A DNA stretch of 64,000 nt, from the NCBI RefSeq assembly GCF_014701095.1, contig NZ_AP023439.1, forward strand, positions 1,290,001-1,354,000, in the 5' to 3' direction. Shown here piece by piece: positions 53,934 to 62,923 of this stretch (position 1 is the stretch's first letter; each line of letters begins with the position of its first letter). The notes under the pieces are model-generated. The model did no database searches. It was given only the letters and a program-made list of their open reading frames with translations, and was not told the origin of the DNA. Source of the DNA: Streptomyces tuirus (GTDB lineage: Bacteria; Actinomycetota; Actinomycetes; Streptomycetales; Streptomycetaceae). The position numbers were made by a program, and so were the translations under genes.

Positions 53934-55778
53934 TCAGCGGATGCCGGTGAGATGGGCGAAGACGACCACGTTCCCGGAGTAGCCCTTCCTACGGTCGTAG
54001 CTGCCGCCGCAGGTGATCAGGCGCAGCTCGGGACGGCCCCGGGCGCCGTACACCTCCTGGCTGGGGAAGTGCGCCTTCTCGTACGACTTGACCTTGTCGA
54101 CCGTGTAGACGGCGATCCGTCCGTCGGCCCGGCGGGCCTTGACGATCCGGCCCCGCTTCAGCTCGGGCAGCCCGGCGAACACGGCCGGTCCGCTGTCCGT
54201 GTCGAGGTGCCCGACGGCCACGGCGGTGCCCTGCTCCCCGGGCGAGGCGCCGTGCCGGTACCAGCCGACGAGGTTGGGGTCGTCGTCCGGCGGTGCGGTG
54301 AGGCGGCGGTCGCGGTCGAGGCCGAGGCCCATGACCGGGGCGTCGAGGCGGAGGTAGGGGATGAGGAGCCGGGTGGCCCGGGAGCGGGGCAGGGTGCGGG
54401 GGCCGGCCGGGGGGCGGGGCTTGCGGACGGCGGGGGCGGCGGGCTTGGGAGCGGGGCGGGGGGCGGCGGCCGCGGGCCGGGGGCGGGGTGGGGGGGTGGC
54501 GGGGTCAGGGGTGCGGGGTGCTGGACTCCGGGGGGTGTGGGTGCCGCCGCCGCCCGGGCTCGGAGTCCCTTGGGTGCGGGGGGCGTTGCCGGCGGACCCG
54601 GGGGCGCGGGCCGGGGGTGCGGGGGGCCGGGGCGGGCCGGGGCGGGGGTCGGCGGAGGGGTGGGGGCCGGCGGGCCGGGAGGCGGTGCCGGTACCAGTGC
54701 GGGTGGGGCGCGGCGGGGCGGCTTCACCTGCGCGGGAGGGGCGCGGCGGGGCAGCCTCGTCTGCTCCGGAGGCCCCGGGCAGGGCGGCCGTCCCCGTGCC
54801 GGAGCCCGCCGGGTGGGCGGCCGTGGTGAAGTCCGGCGGGAGGGCCGTGACCGTACCGGGGGGTTCGTCGCCCCGGTCCCAGGAGACGCCGACCACGACC
54901 AGCAGCGAAACGGCCACCACGATCGTCCGCGTCAGCCGATAGGCACGCGTCCGGCGCCAGGGCCTACGAGGCCGCCGGGGCCACGGGGTGGAGGCGCCGG
55001 GGGCGCTGGGGGCGCCGGGGGGAGCCGCGTACCGCCCCGCCGGAATGGAACCGGAGGCGGAGGCGGAGCCGGAACCATGCCGGGCCCGAGGGTCCCGAAC
55101 AGAGGCGGCGGCGGAACCGCGCTGACCCCGGGGGTCCCGAGCAGAGCCGGTCCCCCGGCGAAACCCCGGACCGTCGGCAGCACCAGGCCCGCGCCGATGC
55201 ACCGGAGCGGCGGCGGATCCGGAACCCGAATCGGCGCTTCTGGCCGCGAGGCCGGCGGCAGTGCTCCGCCGGCCCGGCGTAGCCGGCGCAGCCCCGGCCC
55301 CTCCCCCGCGGCGCCCCGACGGCGCGGCGGCGGAACCGAAGCCGGAACCCGAAGCCGAACCCGAACCGACAGCGAAACCAGAACCGGAACCCGAACCCGA
55401 ACCCGAACCCGAACCGACAGCGAAACCAGAACCGGAACCCGAACCCACACCGGACCCTGAACCGGACCTGAACCCGGACCTGAACCGGAACCCGAAGCGG
55501 GACCCGGAACCCGACCCGGACCCGGACCCGAACGGGGACCCGGACCCGGACCCGAAGCGGGCCCCGGACTCGGACCCGGACCCGCCGCCGCGCCGCCCCG
55601 CCGACGCGCCACCGCGCCGACCCGCCGACGCGCCACCGCGCCCACCCGCCGAGGCGGCGCCCTGTCCCGCGCCGCCTCCACGCCGTCTCTCCGGCCCGGC
55701 GTCGGGGCCGGGCGCGTCTCCGCCCCGCCCCGGCCGGGGGGCGGAGCGTTCCGCGGATCCTGCCTTACGCGGCGCCAT
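53934..55778 (-). CDS. Class F sortase with a very long low-complexity N-terminal extension
   Basis: The last 148 residues (about 467-614) are a class F sortase domain: [16 protein letters not shown], catalytic H524 in AVGHLDT, C590 in RLITCGG and an arginine just after ([18 protein letters not shown]). A single membrane helix lies at about 283-302, and a Pro/Ala/Thr-rich extracytoplasmic linker at 303-466. The N-terminal 280 residues are Gly/Ser/Arg-rich and predicted cytoplasmic, including GS repeats at about 65-150. From memory class F sortases are about 200-250 residues, so the start at 55778 is uncertain; it overlaps the upstream gene by 14 bp with no good ribosome site. An internal start nearer the membrane helix is possible but no ATG/GTG there stands out. 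Confidence 0.7.
   Translation of the reverse strand: MAPRKAGSAERSAPRPGRGGDAPGPDAGPERRRGGGAGQGAASAGGRGGASAGRRGGASAGRRGGGSGSESGARFGSGSGSPFGSGSGSGSGSRFGFRFRSGFRSGSGSGVGSGSGSGFAVGSGSGSGSGSGSGFAVGSGSASGSGFGSAAAPSGRRGGGAGAAPATPGRRSTAAGLAARSADSGSGSAAAPVHRRGPGAADGPGFRRGTGSARDPRGQRGSAAASVRDPRARHGSGSASASGSIPAGRYAAPPGAPSAPGASTPWPRRPRRPWRRTRAYRLTRTIVVAVSLLVVVGVSWDRGDEPPGTVTALPPDFTTAAHPAGSGTGTAALPGASGADEAAPPRPSRAGEAAPPRPTRTGTGTASRPAGPHPSADPRPGPPRPPAPPARAPGSAGNAPRTQGTPSPGGGGTHTPRSPAPRTPDPATPPPRPRPAAAAPRPAPKPAAPAVRKPRPPAGPRTLPRSRATRLLIPYLRLDAPVMGLGLDRDRRLTAPPDDDPNLVGWYRHGASPGEQGTAVAVGHLDTDSGPAVFAGLPELKRGRIVKARRADGRIAVYTVDKVKSYEKAHFPSQEVYGARGRPELRLITCGGSYDRRKGYSGNVVVFAHLTGIR
55332..55585. repeat. CCCGAA hexanucleotide microsatellite with a 48-bp higher-order repeat
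   Basis: Runs of GAACCC/GGACCC hexamers inside the sortase N-terminal region. A 39-nt stretch starting CCCGAACCGACAGCGAAACC at 55360 recurs exactly at 55408, a 48-bp period equal to 16 codons. It reads Gly-Ser on the sortase strand and Pro-Glu on the other strand. Confidence 0.85.
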
Positions 55779-56352
55779 CGGGGCGGCGACGGAGCCGGAA
55801 CCAGACCGTCCCGGCGACGGCCGCCAGGCCGACCGCGGCCGCGCCGGTGACCGGCGTGAAGGCCTCACCGCGGGCGATGCCGCCACCGCCCGCGGGCGGG
55901 CCGCCGACCGGCGTCGTCGGCTTCGAGGTCGGGCAGTCGACCTTGAACACCTTGAACTTGCCCGCGCCGTGGGCCTTGTCGGTGAGCCACGTCAGCTTGT
56001 ACTGCCCGTTGGGCAGGTCGATGGCCGTGGTCCGGCCCGTGCCGTTCGCGTCCGCGGTGAAGGTGCCGGTGCGCGTCGCCCCGCCCGGGACCTCGGGCTG
56101 GGTCTGGATGGTCCAGTTGACCTTCTCGTCCTCGTCGAAGTTGAACGCGGCGAGGTGGAAGTCGCAGACCTTCGGGTCGTTGCGCTGGTTGGTCGCGGCC
56201 GTCCCTGCGGCGTGGATCTTGACGTCTCCGTTGTCCCCCGGGATCGGAGCGGCGACGGCGGACACCCCGCTCAGGGTGGTCCCTGCGAGGGTGAGGGCGG
56301 CGAGGACGGCGGTGCGAGTGCCGGCACGACGCGCGAGGGGTACGACGGGCAT
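55765..56352 (-). CDS. Secreted membrane-anchored protein with noncanonical sorting-signal-like C-terminus
   Basis: A 195-residue exported protein. Signal peptide to about 35 ([22 protein letters not shown]), then a beta-rich domain about 36-145 with two cysteines ([20 protein letters not shown] and FKVDCP), a Thr/Pro/Gly spacer, then FTPVTG followed by a hydrophobic helix ([15 protein letters not shown]) and the basic tail [10 protein letters not shown]. This is the architecture of a sortase substrate but the motif is PVTG rather than LPXTG. The class F sortase gene follows with a 14-bp overlap. Start at 56352 is set by GGAGG 7 nt upstream; the ATG at 56358 is too close. Confidence 0.8.
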   Translation of the reverse strand: MPVVPLARRAGTRTAVLAALTLAGTTLSGVSAVAAPIPGDNGDVKIHAAGTAATNQRNDPKVCDFHLAAFNFDEDEKVNWTIQTQPEVPGGATRTGTFTADANGTGRTTAIDLPNGQYKLTWLTDKAHGAGKFKVFKVDCPTSKPTTPVGGPPAGGGGIARGEAFTPVTGAAAVGLAAVAGTVWFRLRRRPDGAA

Positions 56353-56452
56353 GAACATGCCTCCAAGTCAGATGATTTACATACAAACACCTCGTCACCT
56401 GACTCTCTGTCACCTCACGGCCGAAAAGGACGCAGCATCGCCCTACGACACG

Positions 56453-57772
56453 TCAGATGTCGCCCTTCCGGCGCAGCGACACCCCACGCCTGAGGCCTCT
56501 TCGTGCCTCCGGAACCTCGCCGCCCGCCTCCTGTGCGGTGCCGGGCCCGTCCGGCTCATCAGGGTCGTCCGGCTCCTCCGTGTCCTCCGGCCTCCGTGGC
56601 GACCGCACCGCGACCCCGGACGACAGCAGCAACAGCACGCCCAGCATCACGAACGGCGCCGCCACACCCGCGACTCCGGCGATCAGCCCCGCCGCGGCGG
56701 GCGCGGCGACCTGGCCGAGCCGGTTGCCGGTCAGGCGCAGGGCCAGAGCCGTGGAGCGGGCGTCGTCGGGGGCGGCCTGGACGACCGTCGTCATGGACAG
56801 GGGCTGGCCGACCCCCAGGCAGAAGCCCAGCGCGACCAGCAGCAGGCCGAGCGCCCACACCGGCACCGGCAGGGCGATGCCCGCGCAGAGCAGGGCCGCC
56901 AGCAGACAGGTGAGCGTCAGCAGCGGGGTCCGGCCGAGCAGCCGCAGCAGGGGCGTGAGCACCATGCGGCAGGCGATGGTCGCCGCGGCGCGCAGACTGA
57001 GCAGGACGCCGATCACGGACGGCGCGATGCCCCGGTGTTCGCCGACCACCGGCAGGTAGGCGGTCAGGATGTCCGTCGCGGACAGCACGGCGAGGCTGAT
57101 GAAGATGCCCGCCGGCACCCCGCGGGTGCGCAGGATGGCGCCGACCGGGATCCGGTCGCCCTTGTCCGGACGGGACGCGGACACCGTACGGCGGTGCTCG
57201 ATGCGCCACAGCGAGGTGAACGCGACCGCCGCCGTCGCACCCGCCACGATCAGGGCGAGCGCGCTGCTGCCGGCCATGTCGTCGCCGCCGATCAGCGCGC
57301 CCGCGGCGACCGGGCCGACCAGCTGGCCGAGGGCGGCGCCGATGGTGAAGTGGCCGAAGTTGCGGTCCTGTTCGTGCGGCGCGGACTGGCGGGCGACCAG
57401 GGACTGGGAGCCGATGACGAAGCACAGGTGCCCGAGGCCCATCACCCCGCTCCACAGGGCCATCGTCCACAGGGAGCCGGCGACGCCGCTGAGGGCGCAG
57501 CCGCCGGATATGAGCACCACGCCGAGCGGCAGCAGGGGCGCGCAGCGGCCGTGGTCGGTGCGGCGGCCCAGGGGCACGGCGGCGAACAGGGGCAGCAGCG
57601 CGTAGACACCGGCGATCACACCGATGGCGCGTTCGTCCGCGCCCAGCGCGAGGGCCCGGTAGGAGACGGCGGGCCGGGCCATCGACACCGCACCCTGCGC
57701 GAAGCCGAAGGCGATGACGAGACGAAGCAGCCAACCGCGGTTCCCACCGGGCCTCACGATGACGTCCTCCAT
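56453..57772 (-). CDS. MFS transporter
   Basis: A 439-residue major facilitator, 12 helices, resembling drug/metabolite exporters: [32 protein letters not shown] at helix 1, [20 protein letters not shown] in the 2-3 loop, [46 protein letters not shown] for helices 4-5, and [16 protein letters not shown] late. The C-terminal tail is acidic then basic. Start at 57772, only 7 bp after the CitMHS stop, so the two are an operon. Substrate unknown; a tricarboxylate or chelate is possible from context. Confidence 0.87.
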   Translation of the reverse strand: MEDVIVRPGGNRGWLLRLVIAFGFAQGAVSMARPAVSYRALALGADERAIGVIAGVYALLPLFAAVPLGRRTDHGRCAPLLPLGVVLISGGCALSGVAGSLWTMALWSGVMGLGHLCFVIGSQSLVARQSAPHEQDRNFGHFTIGAALGQLVGPVAAGALIGGDDMAGSSALALIVAGATAAVAFTSLWRIEHRRTVSASRPDKGDRIPVGAILRTRGVPAGIFISLAVLSATDILTAYLPVVGEHRGIAPSVIGVLLSLRAAATIACRMVLTPLLRLLGRTPLLTLTCLLAALLCAGIALPVPVWALGLLLVALGFCLGVGQPLSMTTVVQAAPDDARSTALALRLTGNRLGQVAAPAAAGLIAGVAGVAAPFVMLGVLLLLSSGVAVRSPRRPEDTEEPDDPDEPDGPGTAQEAGGEVPEARRGLRRGVSLRRKGDI

Positions 57773-57779
57773 GGGGTGG

Positions 57780-59216
57780 CTAGATGATCCCGAACAGCAT
57801 GCCCGCGCCGAGGATGACCAGGCAGGTGAGGGCGGCCCACTTCACGACGAACCTGGTGTGGTCGCCGAACTCCACCTTCGCCATGCCGACCAGGACGTAG
57901 ACCGCCGGGACGAGCGGGCTGGACATGTGCAGCGGCTGGCCGACCAGCGAGGCGCGGGCCATCTCCAGCGGGGTGACCCCGTGCGCGGCACCGGCCTCGG
58001 CGAGGACGGGCAGGACACCGAAGTAGAAGCCGTCGTTCGACATGAAGTAGGTGAGCGGCAGGCTCAGGAGGCCGGTGACGAGGGCCATGTGCGGGCCCAT
58101 GCTGCCGGGGATGACGTCCACCATCCACTTGGCCATGTGGTCGACCATGCCGGTGCCCTGGAGGACGCCGGTGAAGACGGCGGCGGCGAAGACCATGCCG
58201 GAGACGTTCAGGACGTTGTCGGCGTGGGCGGCCAGGCGGGCCCGCTGGGCGGGGATGTGCGGGAAGTTCACGGAGAGGGCGAGCGCGGCGCCGATCAGGA
58301 ACAGCACCGGGATCGGCAGCCACTCCATGATCATGGCGGTGAGCAGGGAGACCGTGAGGAGCGCGTTGAACCAGTAGAGCCTGGGCCGCAGGGTTTCCCG
58401 GTTCGGGTCGAGGCCCTGGAAGCCGTCCCCGGAGGCCGCGGAGTCCTTTGCGCTCTCGGGAGCGTCCGTGCCGAAGCCCGCGCCGGCCGTACCGGCCGCG
58501 GCGCCCGTGCGCATCGAGACCGTGCCATCGCCGGAGCCGCCGGAACCGACGAGGACCGTCTCGGTCTCCTTCTCCGCCTCCAGCACGTCGTCCAGCGTCA
58601 GCACGCCCAGCCGCCGGCGCTCGCGCACTCCGAGCACGTAGGAGAGGACGAAGACGAAGAGCAGGCCCACCAGGAGCGCCGGGATCATCGGGACGAAGAT
58701 GTCGCTGGCGTCGAGCTTCAGCGCGGTCGCGGCGCGAGCGGTCGGGCCGCCCCACGGGAGGGTGTTCATCACGCCGTTGGCCATGGCGGCCACACCGGTC
58801 ATCACGACCAGGCTCATCTTCAGGCGCTTGTACAGCGGGTACATCGCCGAGACGGTGATCATGAAGGTGGTCGAGCCGTCGCCGTCCAGCGACACGATCG
58901 CGGCGAGCACCGCGGTGCCGACGACGATCCGCATCGGGTCGGCTTTGCAGAACTTGAGGATGCCGCGGACGATCGGGTCGAAGAGACCGACATCGATCAT
59001 CACGCCGAAGTAGACGATCGCGAACATGAGCATCGCCGCGGTGGGGGCGAGGTCGGTCACGCCGTCGAGGACGTAGTCGCCGAGGTTGGCGCCCTTGCCG
59101 ACGAACACGCAGAACAGCGCGGGAATCAGCACGAGCGCCGCGATCGGCGACATCTTCTTCATCATGATCAGGACCAGGAAGGTCGCGATCATGGCGAAGC
59201 CGAGGATGGTCAGCAT
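57780..59216 (-). CDS. CitMHS family citrate-metal transporter
   Basis: A 478-residue inner-membrane transporter of the CitMHS family (divalent-metal:citrate:H+ symport). Marks: ILGFAMIATFLVLIMMKKMSPIAALVLIPALF, AAMLMFAIVYFGVMIDVGLFDP, VSLDGDGSTTFMITVSAMYPLYKRL and the C-terminal SNDGFYFGVLPVLAEAGAAHG. A soluble Ser/Gly-rich loop of about 60 residues splits the two halves. Start at 59216 (MLTILGFAM); the 12 residues upstream are not conserved. First gene of an operon with the downstream MFS gene. An inverted repeat spans its promoter. Confidence 0.92.
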   Translation of the reverse strand: MLTILGFAMIATFLVLIMMKKMSPIAALVLIPALFCVFVGKGANLGDYVLDGVTDLAPTAAMLMFAIVYFGVMIDVGLFDPIVRGILKFCKADPMRIVVGTAVLAAIVSLDGDGSTTFMITVSAMYPLYKRLKMSLVVMTGVAAMANGVMNTLPWGGPTARAATALKLDASDIFVPMIPALLVGLLFVFVLSYVLGVRERRRLGVLTLDDVLEAEKETETVLVGSGGSGDGTVSMRTGAAAGTAGAGFGTDAPESAKDSAASGDGFQGLDPNRETLRPRLYWFNALLTVSLLTAMIMEWLPIPVLFLIGAALALSVNFPHIPAQRARLAAHADNVLNVSGMVFAAAVFTGVLQGTGMVDHMAKWMVDVIPGSMGPHMALVTGLLSLPLTYFMSNDGFYFGVLPVLAEAGAAHGVTPLEMARASLVGQPLHMSSPLVPAVYVLVGMAKVEFGDHTRFVVKWAALTCLVILGAGMLFGII

Positions 59217-59224
59217 GAGTGGAT

Positions 59225-59281
59225 ACCTAACGTTCGCCCTTGAACATCCCACCAGGGCCGGCGGTGTCCGAGACGTTAGGT
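59225..59281. promoter_or_regulatory. Paired inverted motif in the CitMHS promoter region
   Basis: ACCTAACGT (59225-59233) and its exact reverse complement ACGTTAGGT (59273-59281) are separated by 39 nt, just upstream of the CitMHS start. The spacing suits two regulator dimers or a response-regulator pair better than an RNA hairpin; ACGTT words recur nearby. Confidence 0.35.
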
Positions 59282-59351
59282 GCCGTCAAGCAGCGTTAAC
59301 AAGACGTTGACGTGCGAGCAATAAGCGCAAAACTGCTGGTCACAGCATTGC

Positions 59352-61619
59352 TCAGGTCAGAGTGGTGAGCTTTTCGGTCACTGCGGGGGATTCCGGCGCG
59401 GCCTCGGGGGCGACCTCGACGGGTACGCCGTTGAGGACCGCGTTGCCCGACAGCGGGTCGAGCTGCCGGCCGTCGAGGAGCTGGTTGACGTTGACGCCGG
59501 GGTCGGTGGAGGCGTGGCTGAGGCGGGTGCCGGGCCGGTGGTGGCCCCAGCCGTGCGGCAGGCTCACCACACCGCGGCGGACCGCGTCGGTGACCTCGGC
59601 GGGTGCGGTCACCTCTCCCCCGGCGCCCTTCACGCGCACGGCGGCCCCGTCCCCGATGCCCAGCCGCTCGGCGTCGTCCGGGTGGATGTGCAGGGTGCAG
59701 CGGTTCGAGCCGCCGGTGAGGGCGGGCACGTTGTGCATCCAGCTGTTGTTGGAGCGCAGATGGCGGCGGCCGACGAGGACGAGTCCCTCGGGGCGTTCGG
59801 CGAGGGCCGCGCGCAGGCGGGGCAGGTCGGCCACGATCGGGCCGGGCAGCAGCTCCACCCGGCCACTGCGGGTCTTCAGGGGCTGCGGCAGGCGGGGCTG
59901 AAGCGGGCCGAGGTCGATGCCGTGCGGGTGCGCGAGCAGCTTCTCCAGGCTGAGCCCGTCCGGTCGTACGCCGAAGCCGTCGCCGTAGGGGCCGAGGCGC
60001 AGCATCATGTCGAGCCGTCGTTCGGGGCCGGTGTCGCCGGTGAGCCGGCCGGCGAGTTCGCGCGGGTCGCCGCCGTGGACCGGCGAGTGCGGCTCCTTCA
60101 CCGCCTTGCCGAGAGTCTGGTCGATGACCATCCGGTCGACGGCCGCCGGGTCGGCTCCGTGCATGCCGGTGACGGCGAGGATCAGCCGGGCCAGGATCTC
60201 CGTCTCCGCCATGCGACCGGGCTCCAGCGGGATCGCGGGGCGGGTGTAGCGGACCTGGTTGCGTACCGCGAGGGTGTTGAAGGCGAAGTCGTGGTGCGGG
60301 CTCTGGGAGGGCGGGGGCGGGGGCAGGACCACGTCGGCGTGGCGCGAGGTCTCGTTGAGGTACGGGTCGACGCTGACCATGAAGCCGAGCGAGTCAAGGG
60401 CCTTGTCGAGGCGGTCGCCGTCGGGTGCGGACAGCACGGGGTTGGCGGCGACGGCGATGAGCGCGCGGACCGGCTCGCCCTCCTCGGTGGCGGTGTCGAT
60501 CTCCTCCGCGAGGGCGGACAGGGGCAGTTCGCCCTTCGCCTCGGGGTGCCGGCTCACCCGGGAGTGCCAGCGCCCGAGGGCGAAGCCGTGGCCGGGTCCG
60601 GCGGGGCGCGGGGTCTTGTCGGTCGCGGCCTGCGGGAAGAGCGCGCCGCCGGGCCGGTCGAGGTTGCCGGTGAGGATGTTCAGGACGTCGACGAGCCAGC
60701 TGGCCAGGGTGCCGTGCGGGACGGTGCAACTGCCGATCCGGCCGTAGACGGCGGCGGTGGGGGCGGCGGCCAGCTCGCGGGCAAGGGTGCGGATGACGCC
60801 GGCCTCGACGTCACAGGCCTCCGCGACCGCCTCGGGCGTGAACTGCCGTAGTTCTTCGGCCAGTTCCTCGACGCCCTGGACGTGCGGGGTCGGCTCGACG
60901 AGGTCCTCGTCGTAGAGCACCCACGCCATCGCGGCGAGCAGCAGCGCGTCGGTGCCGGGCCGGACGGCGATGTGCCGGTCGGCGAGCTTCGCGGTGCGGG
61001 TGCGCCGGGGGTCGATCACGACGAGGGTGCCGCCGCGGGCCTTGAGGGCCTTCAGCTTGCCGGGGAAGTCGGGGGCGGTGCACAGACTGCCGTTGGACTC
61101 CAGCGGGTTGGCGCCGATCAGGAGCAGATGGTCGGTGCGCTCGAGGTCGGGCACGGGGATGGCGTTGGCGTCGCCGAAGAGGAGTCCGCTGGAGACGTGC
61201 TTGGGCATCTGGTCGACCGTGGAGGCGGTGAAGATGCTGCGGGTGCCGAGCCCGGCGAGCAGGAGGGGCGGGTAGAGGGCACCGGCCATGGTGTGCACGT
61301 TGGGGTTGCCGAGGACGACGCCGACGGAGTTCGGGCCGTGCCGCTCCACGACGGGCCGGATGCCTGCGGCGACCGCGTCGAAGGCCTCCTCCCAGGTGGC
61401 CTCGCGCAGCTCGCCGTCCCGTCGTACGAGCGGGGTGCGCAGCCGGTCGGGGTCGGAGTCGACGGCCCCGAAGGAGGCACCCTTGGGGCAGATGAACCCC
61501 TGGCTGAAGACATCGTCGCGGTCACCGCGGGCGTGGGTGACGCGCGTTCCCTCGATGGTGAGGGTCAGGCCGCAGGTGGCCTCGCACAAGGGGCAGATAC
61601 GCAGGGCGGTGCGGGACAC
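59352..61619 (-). CDS. Molybdopterin-dependent oxidoreductase, formate dehydrogenase/FdhF-like
   Basis: A 755-residue DMSO-reductase-family molybdoenzyme. An N-terminal [4Fe-4S] motif C-x2-C-x3-C-x27-C is at C9, C12, C16 and C44 (RICPLCEATC, GFICPKG). Molybdopterin domains follow with NPNVHTMAG, LLIGANPLESNGS and the C-terminal dinucleotide-binding HPDDAERLGIGDGAAVRVKG and PHGWGHHRPGT. No signal peptide, so cytosolic. No selenocysteine codon is apparent. The substrate is unassigned; such proteins in actinobacteria are labelled formate-dehydrogenase-like. GTG start at 61619 with GGGAGGAC upstream. A perfect palindrome of the 13-mer family lies 39 nt upstream. Confidence 0.9.
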   Translation of the reverse strand: MSRTALRICPLCEATCGLTLTIEGTRVTHARGDRDDVFSQGFICPKGASFGAVDSDPDRLRTPLVRRDGELREATWEEAFDAVAAGIRPVVERHGPNSVGVVLGNPNVHTMAGALYPPLLLAGLGTRSIFTASTVDQMPKHVSSGLLFGDANAIPVPDLERTDHLLLIGANPLESNGSLCTAPDFPGKLKALKARGGTLVVIDPRRTRTAKLADRHIAVRPGTDALLLAAMAWVLYDEDLVEPTPHVQGVEELAEELRQFTPEAVAEACDVEAGVIRTLARELAAAPTAAVYGRIGSCTVPHGTLASWLVDVLNILTGNLDRPGGALFPQAATDKTPRPAGPGHGFALGRWHSRVSRHPEAKGELPLSALAEEIDTATEEGEPVRALIAVAANPVLSAPDGDRLDKALDSLGFMVSVDPYLNETSRHADVVLPPPPPSQSPHHDFAFNTLAVRNQVRYTRPAIPLEPGRMAETEILARLILAVTGMHGADPAAVDRMVIDQTLGKAVKEPHSPVHGGDPRELAGRLTGDTGPERRLDMMLRLGPYGDGFGVRPDGLSLEKLLAHPHGIDLGPLQPRLPQPLKTRSGRVELLPGPIVADLPRLRAALAERPEGLVLVGRRHLRSNNSWMHNVPALTGGSNRCTLHIHPDDAERLGIGDGAAVRVKGAGGEVTAPAEVTDAVRRGVVSLPHGWGHHRPGTRLSHASTDPGVNVNQLLDGRQLDPLSGNAVLNGVPVEVAPEAAPESPAVTEKLTTLT

Positions 61620-61657
61620 GGGTCCTCCCGGGGCGGCGGGTACGGCGACGCGCCGAG

Positions 61658-61673
61658 CATACCGACCGGTATG
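61658..61673. promoter_or_regulatory. TetR-type operator (site D) upstream of molybdoenzyme gene
   Basis: CATACCG-AC-CGGTATG, perfect 7-nt arms, in the 83-bp gap between the TetR stop and the molybdoenzyme start. It contains the exact 13-mer CATACCGACCGGT shared with sites A and B. Confidence 0.65.
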
Positions 61674-61702
61674 AACGGTGGGGAGGCCCTGGCGGAAACC
61701 GG

Positions 61703-62323
61703 TCAGTCGAGCACCCGGGCCAGATAGGCCCGCAGCATCTCCCGGGCCTCGTCGATGATCCGCTGGTCCCCCTCCGGCGCGACCCGGAACGCCAGGTGAA
61801 CGAGGGTGTCGGCGGTCTCGACGGCGATGAGGAAGACACGGCGCAGATCCTCGTCGGGCTCGCGGTCGAGGTAGCCGGAGAGGAGGTCGGTGAGGCGGTC
61901 GGCGACGCGGTGGTTGGGTTCGGACTGCCGGGCGCCGACCGGGATCTGGTTGCCGAAGTCGACGAGGGAGAAGCCGGGCGCGGTGCGCTTCATCTCCAGG
62001 TACTCGTCGAGCACCACGTCCATGGCCGTGCGCCAGCCCCCGTCCTCGCCGGTCTGCCGCAGGCGCTCGGTGACGCGCACGGTGTACCGCTCCAGGTTGC
62101 GCTGCGCCAGCGCGTCGGCCATCTGGCGCTTGTTGCCGAAGAAGCGGTAGACCGAGCCGATCGGGACCGAGGCCCGCTGGGCGACGGCACGGGTGCTCAG
62201 GGCGTCGTAGCCGACCTCGTCGAGGAGATCGGCGCAGGCGTCGAGGATCCGGGTCAGGCGTTCGGCACTGCGCCGCTGCACGGGCGCACGACGGAGTGGT
62301 GTCGCGGGGGGCACGGGCTTCAT
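61703..62323 (-). CDS. TetR family regulator (SCO1712-like position)
   Basis: A 206-residue TetR regulator. The HTH is about 20-65 (RLTRILDACADLLDEVGYDALSTRAVAQRASVPIGSVYRFFGNKRQMADAL), the C-terminal domain contains SLVDFGNQIPVG and DTLVHLAFRVAPEGDQRIIDEAREMLRAYLARVL. Gene order places it where S. coelicolor has SCO1712, which I recall as a TetR reported to lower antibiotic production; that identity is from memory and not verified. Its ATG overlaps the lipoprotein stop (TCATGA), so the two are co-translated. It lies directly upstream of the molybdoenzyme gene. GGAGGAG ribosome site. Confidence 0.88.
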   Translation of the reverse strand: MKPVPPATPLRRAPVQRRSAERLTRILDACADLLDEVGYDALSTRAVAQRASVPIGSVYRFFGNKRQMADALAQRNLERYTVRVTERLRQTGEDGGWRTAMDVVLDEYLEMKRTAPGFSLVDFGNQIPVGARQSEPNHRVADRLTDLLSGYLDREPDEDLRRVFLIAVETADTLVHLAFRVAPEGDQRIIDEAREMLRAYLARVLD

Positions 62324-62916
62324 GATGCTCCTCCGGAGCGGCCGGGTGAACCTCGCCCCCCGGTGTCGGTGCCCTGCGTCCGGGCCTTGCGCCGGGACGC
62401 CGCGTCCGGCGAGATGCCGGGGCCGGGCTCCGAGGACGTGATGTCGGCCGTGCTCTCCACGGGCTTGCCGTCCACCGCCCACACGGTGCCGTCGTCGGCG
62501 TAGAGGCGGGCCGTGACGTGGTGGGTGCCGCGCGGCACCAGGCGGGTGTCCAGGCGGTAGTCGGCGGCGCGCAGCCGGGCGACGGGGCGGCCGTCGACGA
62601 AGAGGTGCGCGAGACCCCGTCCGGCCACCGCACGGGCCGCCGCGCCGGTCGGGGAGAAGCGGAAGTTCCGTACGCTCAGGCGGACGTCCCAGCCGCCGGC
62701 GGCGTCGGGCTGCACCTCGATACCGACGTCGGGGGCGCCCTCCTGCCCGACCTCGCGATAGGGCCGCCCGTCCTGGTCCCGGTCCTCCAGGATCTTGCCC
62801 ACCGGTGTCGCCGACCCGGCACCCTCGCGGGCCTCGCCGGAGCCGCAGCCCGCGGATCCGGCCATCAGGAGGACACAGACCGCGAGCGCGGCAAGGGGTC
62901 TCCGTGTCCACGTCAT
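62320..62916 (-). CDS. Putative lipoprotein
   Basis: A 198-residue exported lipoprotein: signal MTWTRRPLAALAVCVLLMAGSAGC with lipobox SAGC and lipidated C24. The mature part (about 30-150) looks beta-rich: DVRLSVRNFRFSPTGAAARAVAGRGLAHLFVDGRPVARL and GTHHVTARLYADDGTVWAVDGKP, a fold like bacterial secreted beta-sandwich proteins. Role unknown. The start at 62916 lies 7 nt after TACGCT, so leaderless translation is likely. Co-translated with the TetR gene through a TGA/ATG overlap, an unusual pairing. Confidence 0.85.
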   Translation of the reverse strand: MTWTRRPLAALAVCVLLMAGSAGCGSGEAREGAGSATPVGKILEDRDQDGRPYREVGQEGAPDVGIEVQPDAAGGWDVRLSVRNFRFSPTGAAARAVAGRGLAHLFVDGRPVARLRAADYRLDTRLVPRGTHHVTARLYADDGTVWAVDGKPVESTADITSSEPGPGISPDAASRRKARTQGTDTGGRGSPGRSGGAS

Positions 62917-62923
62917 GTCCGGG

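Noticed and set aside
55261..56493. Plus-strand 410-codon frame with Pro-Glu repeats
   Set aside because: It is antisense to the sortase and to the clear secreted-protein gene, and lacks a ribosome site. The PE repeats come from the CCCGAA microsatellite.
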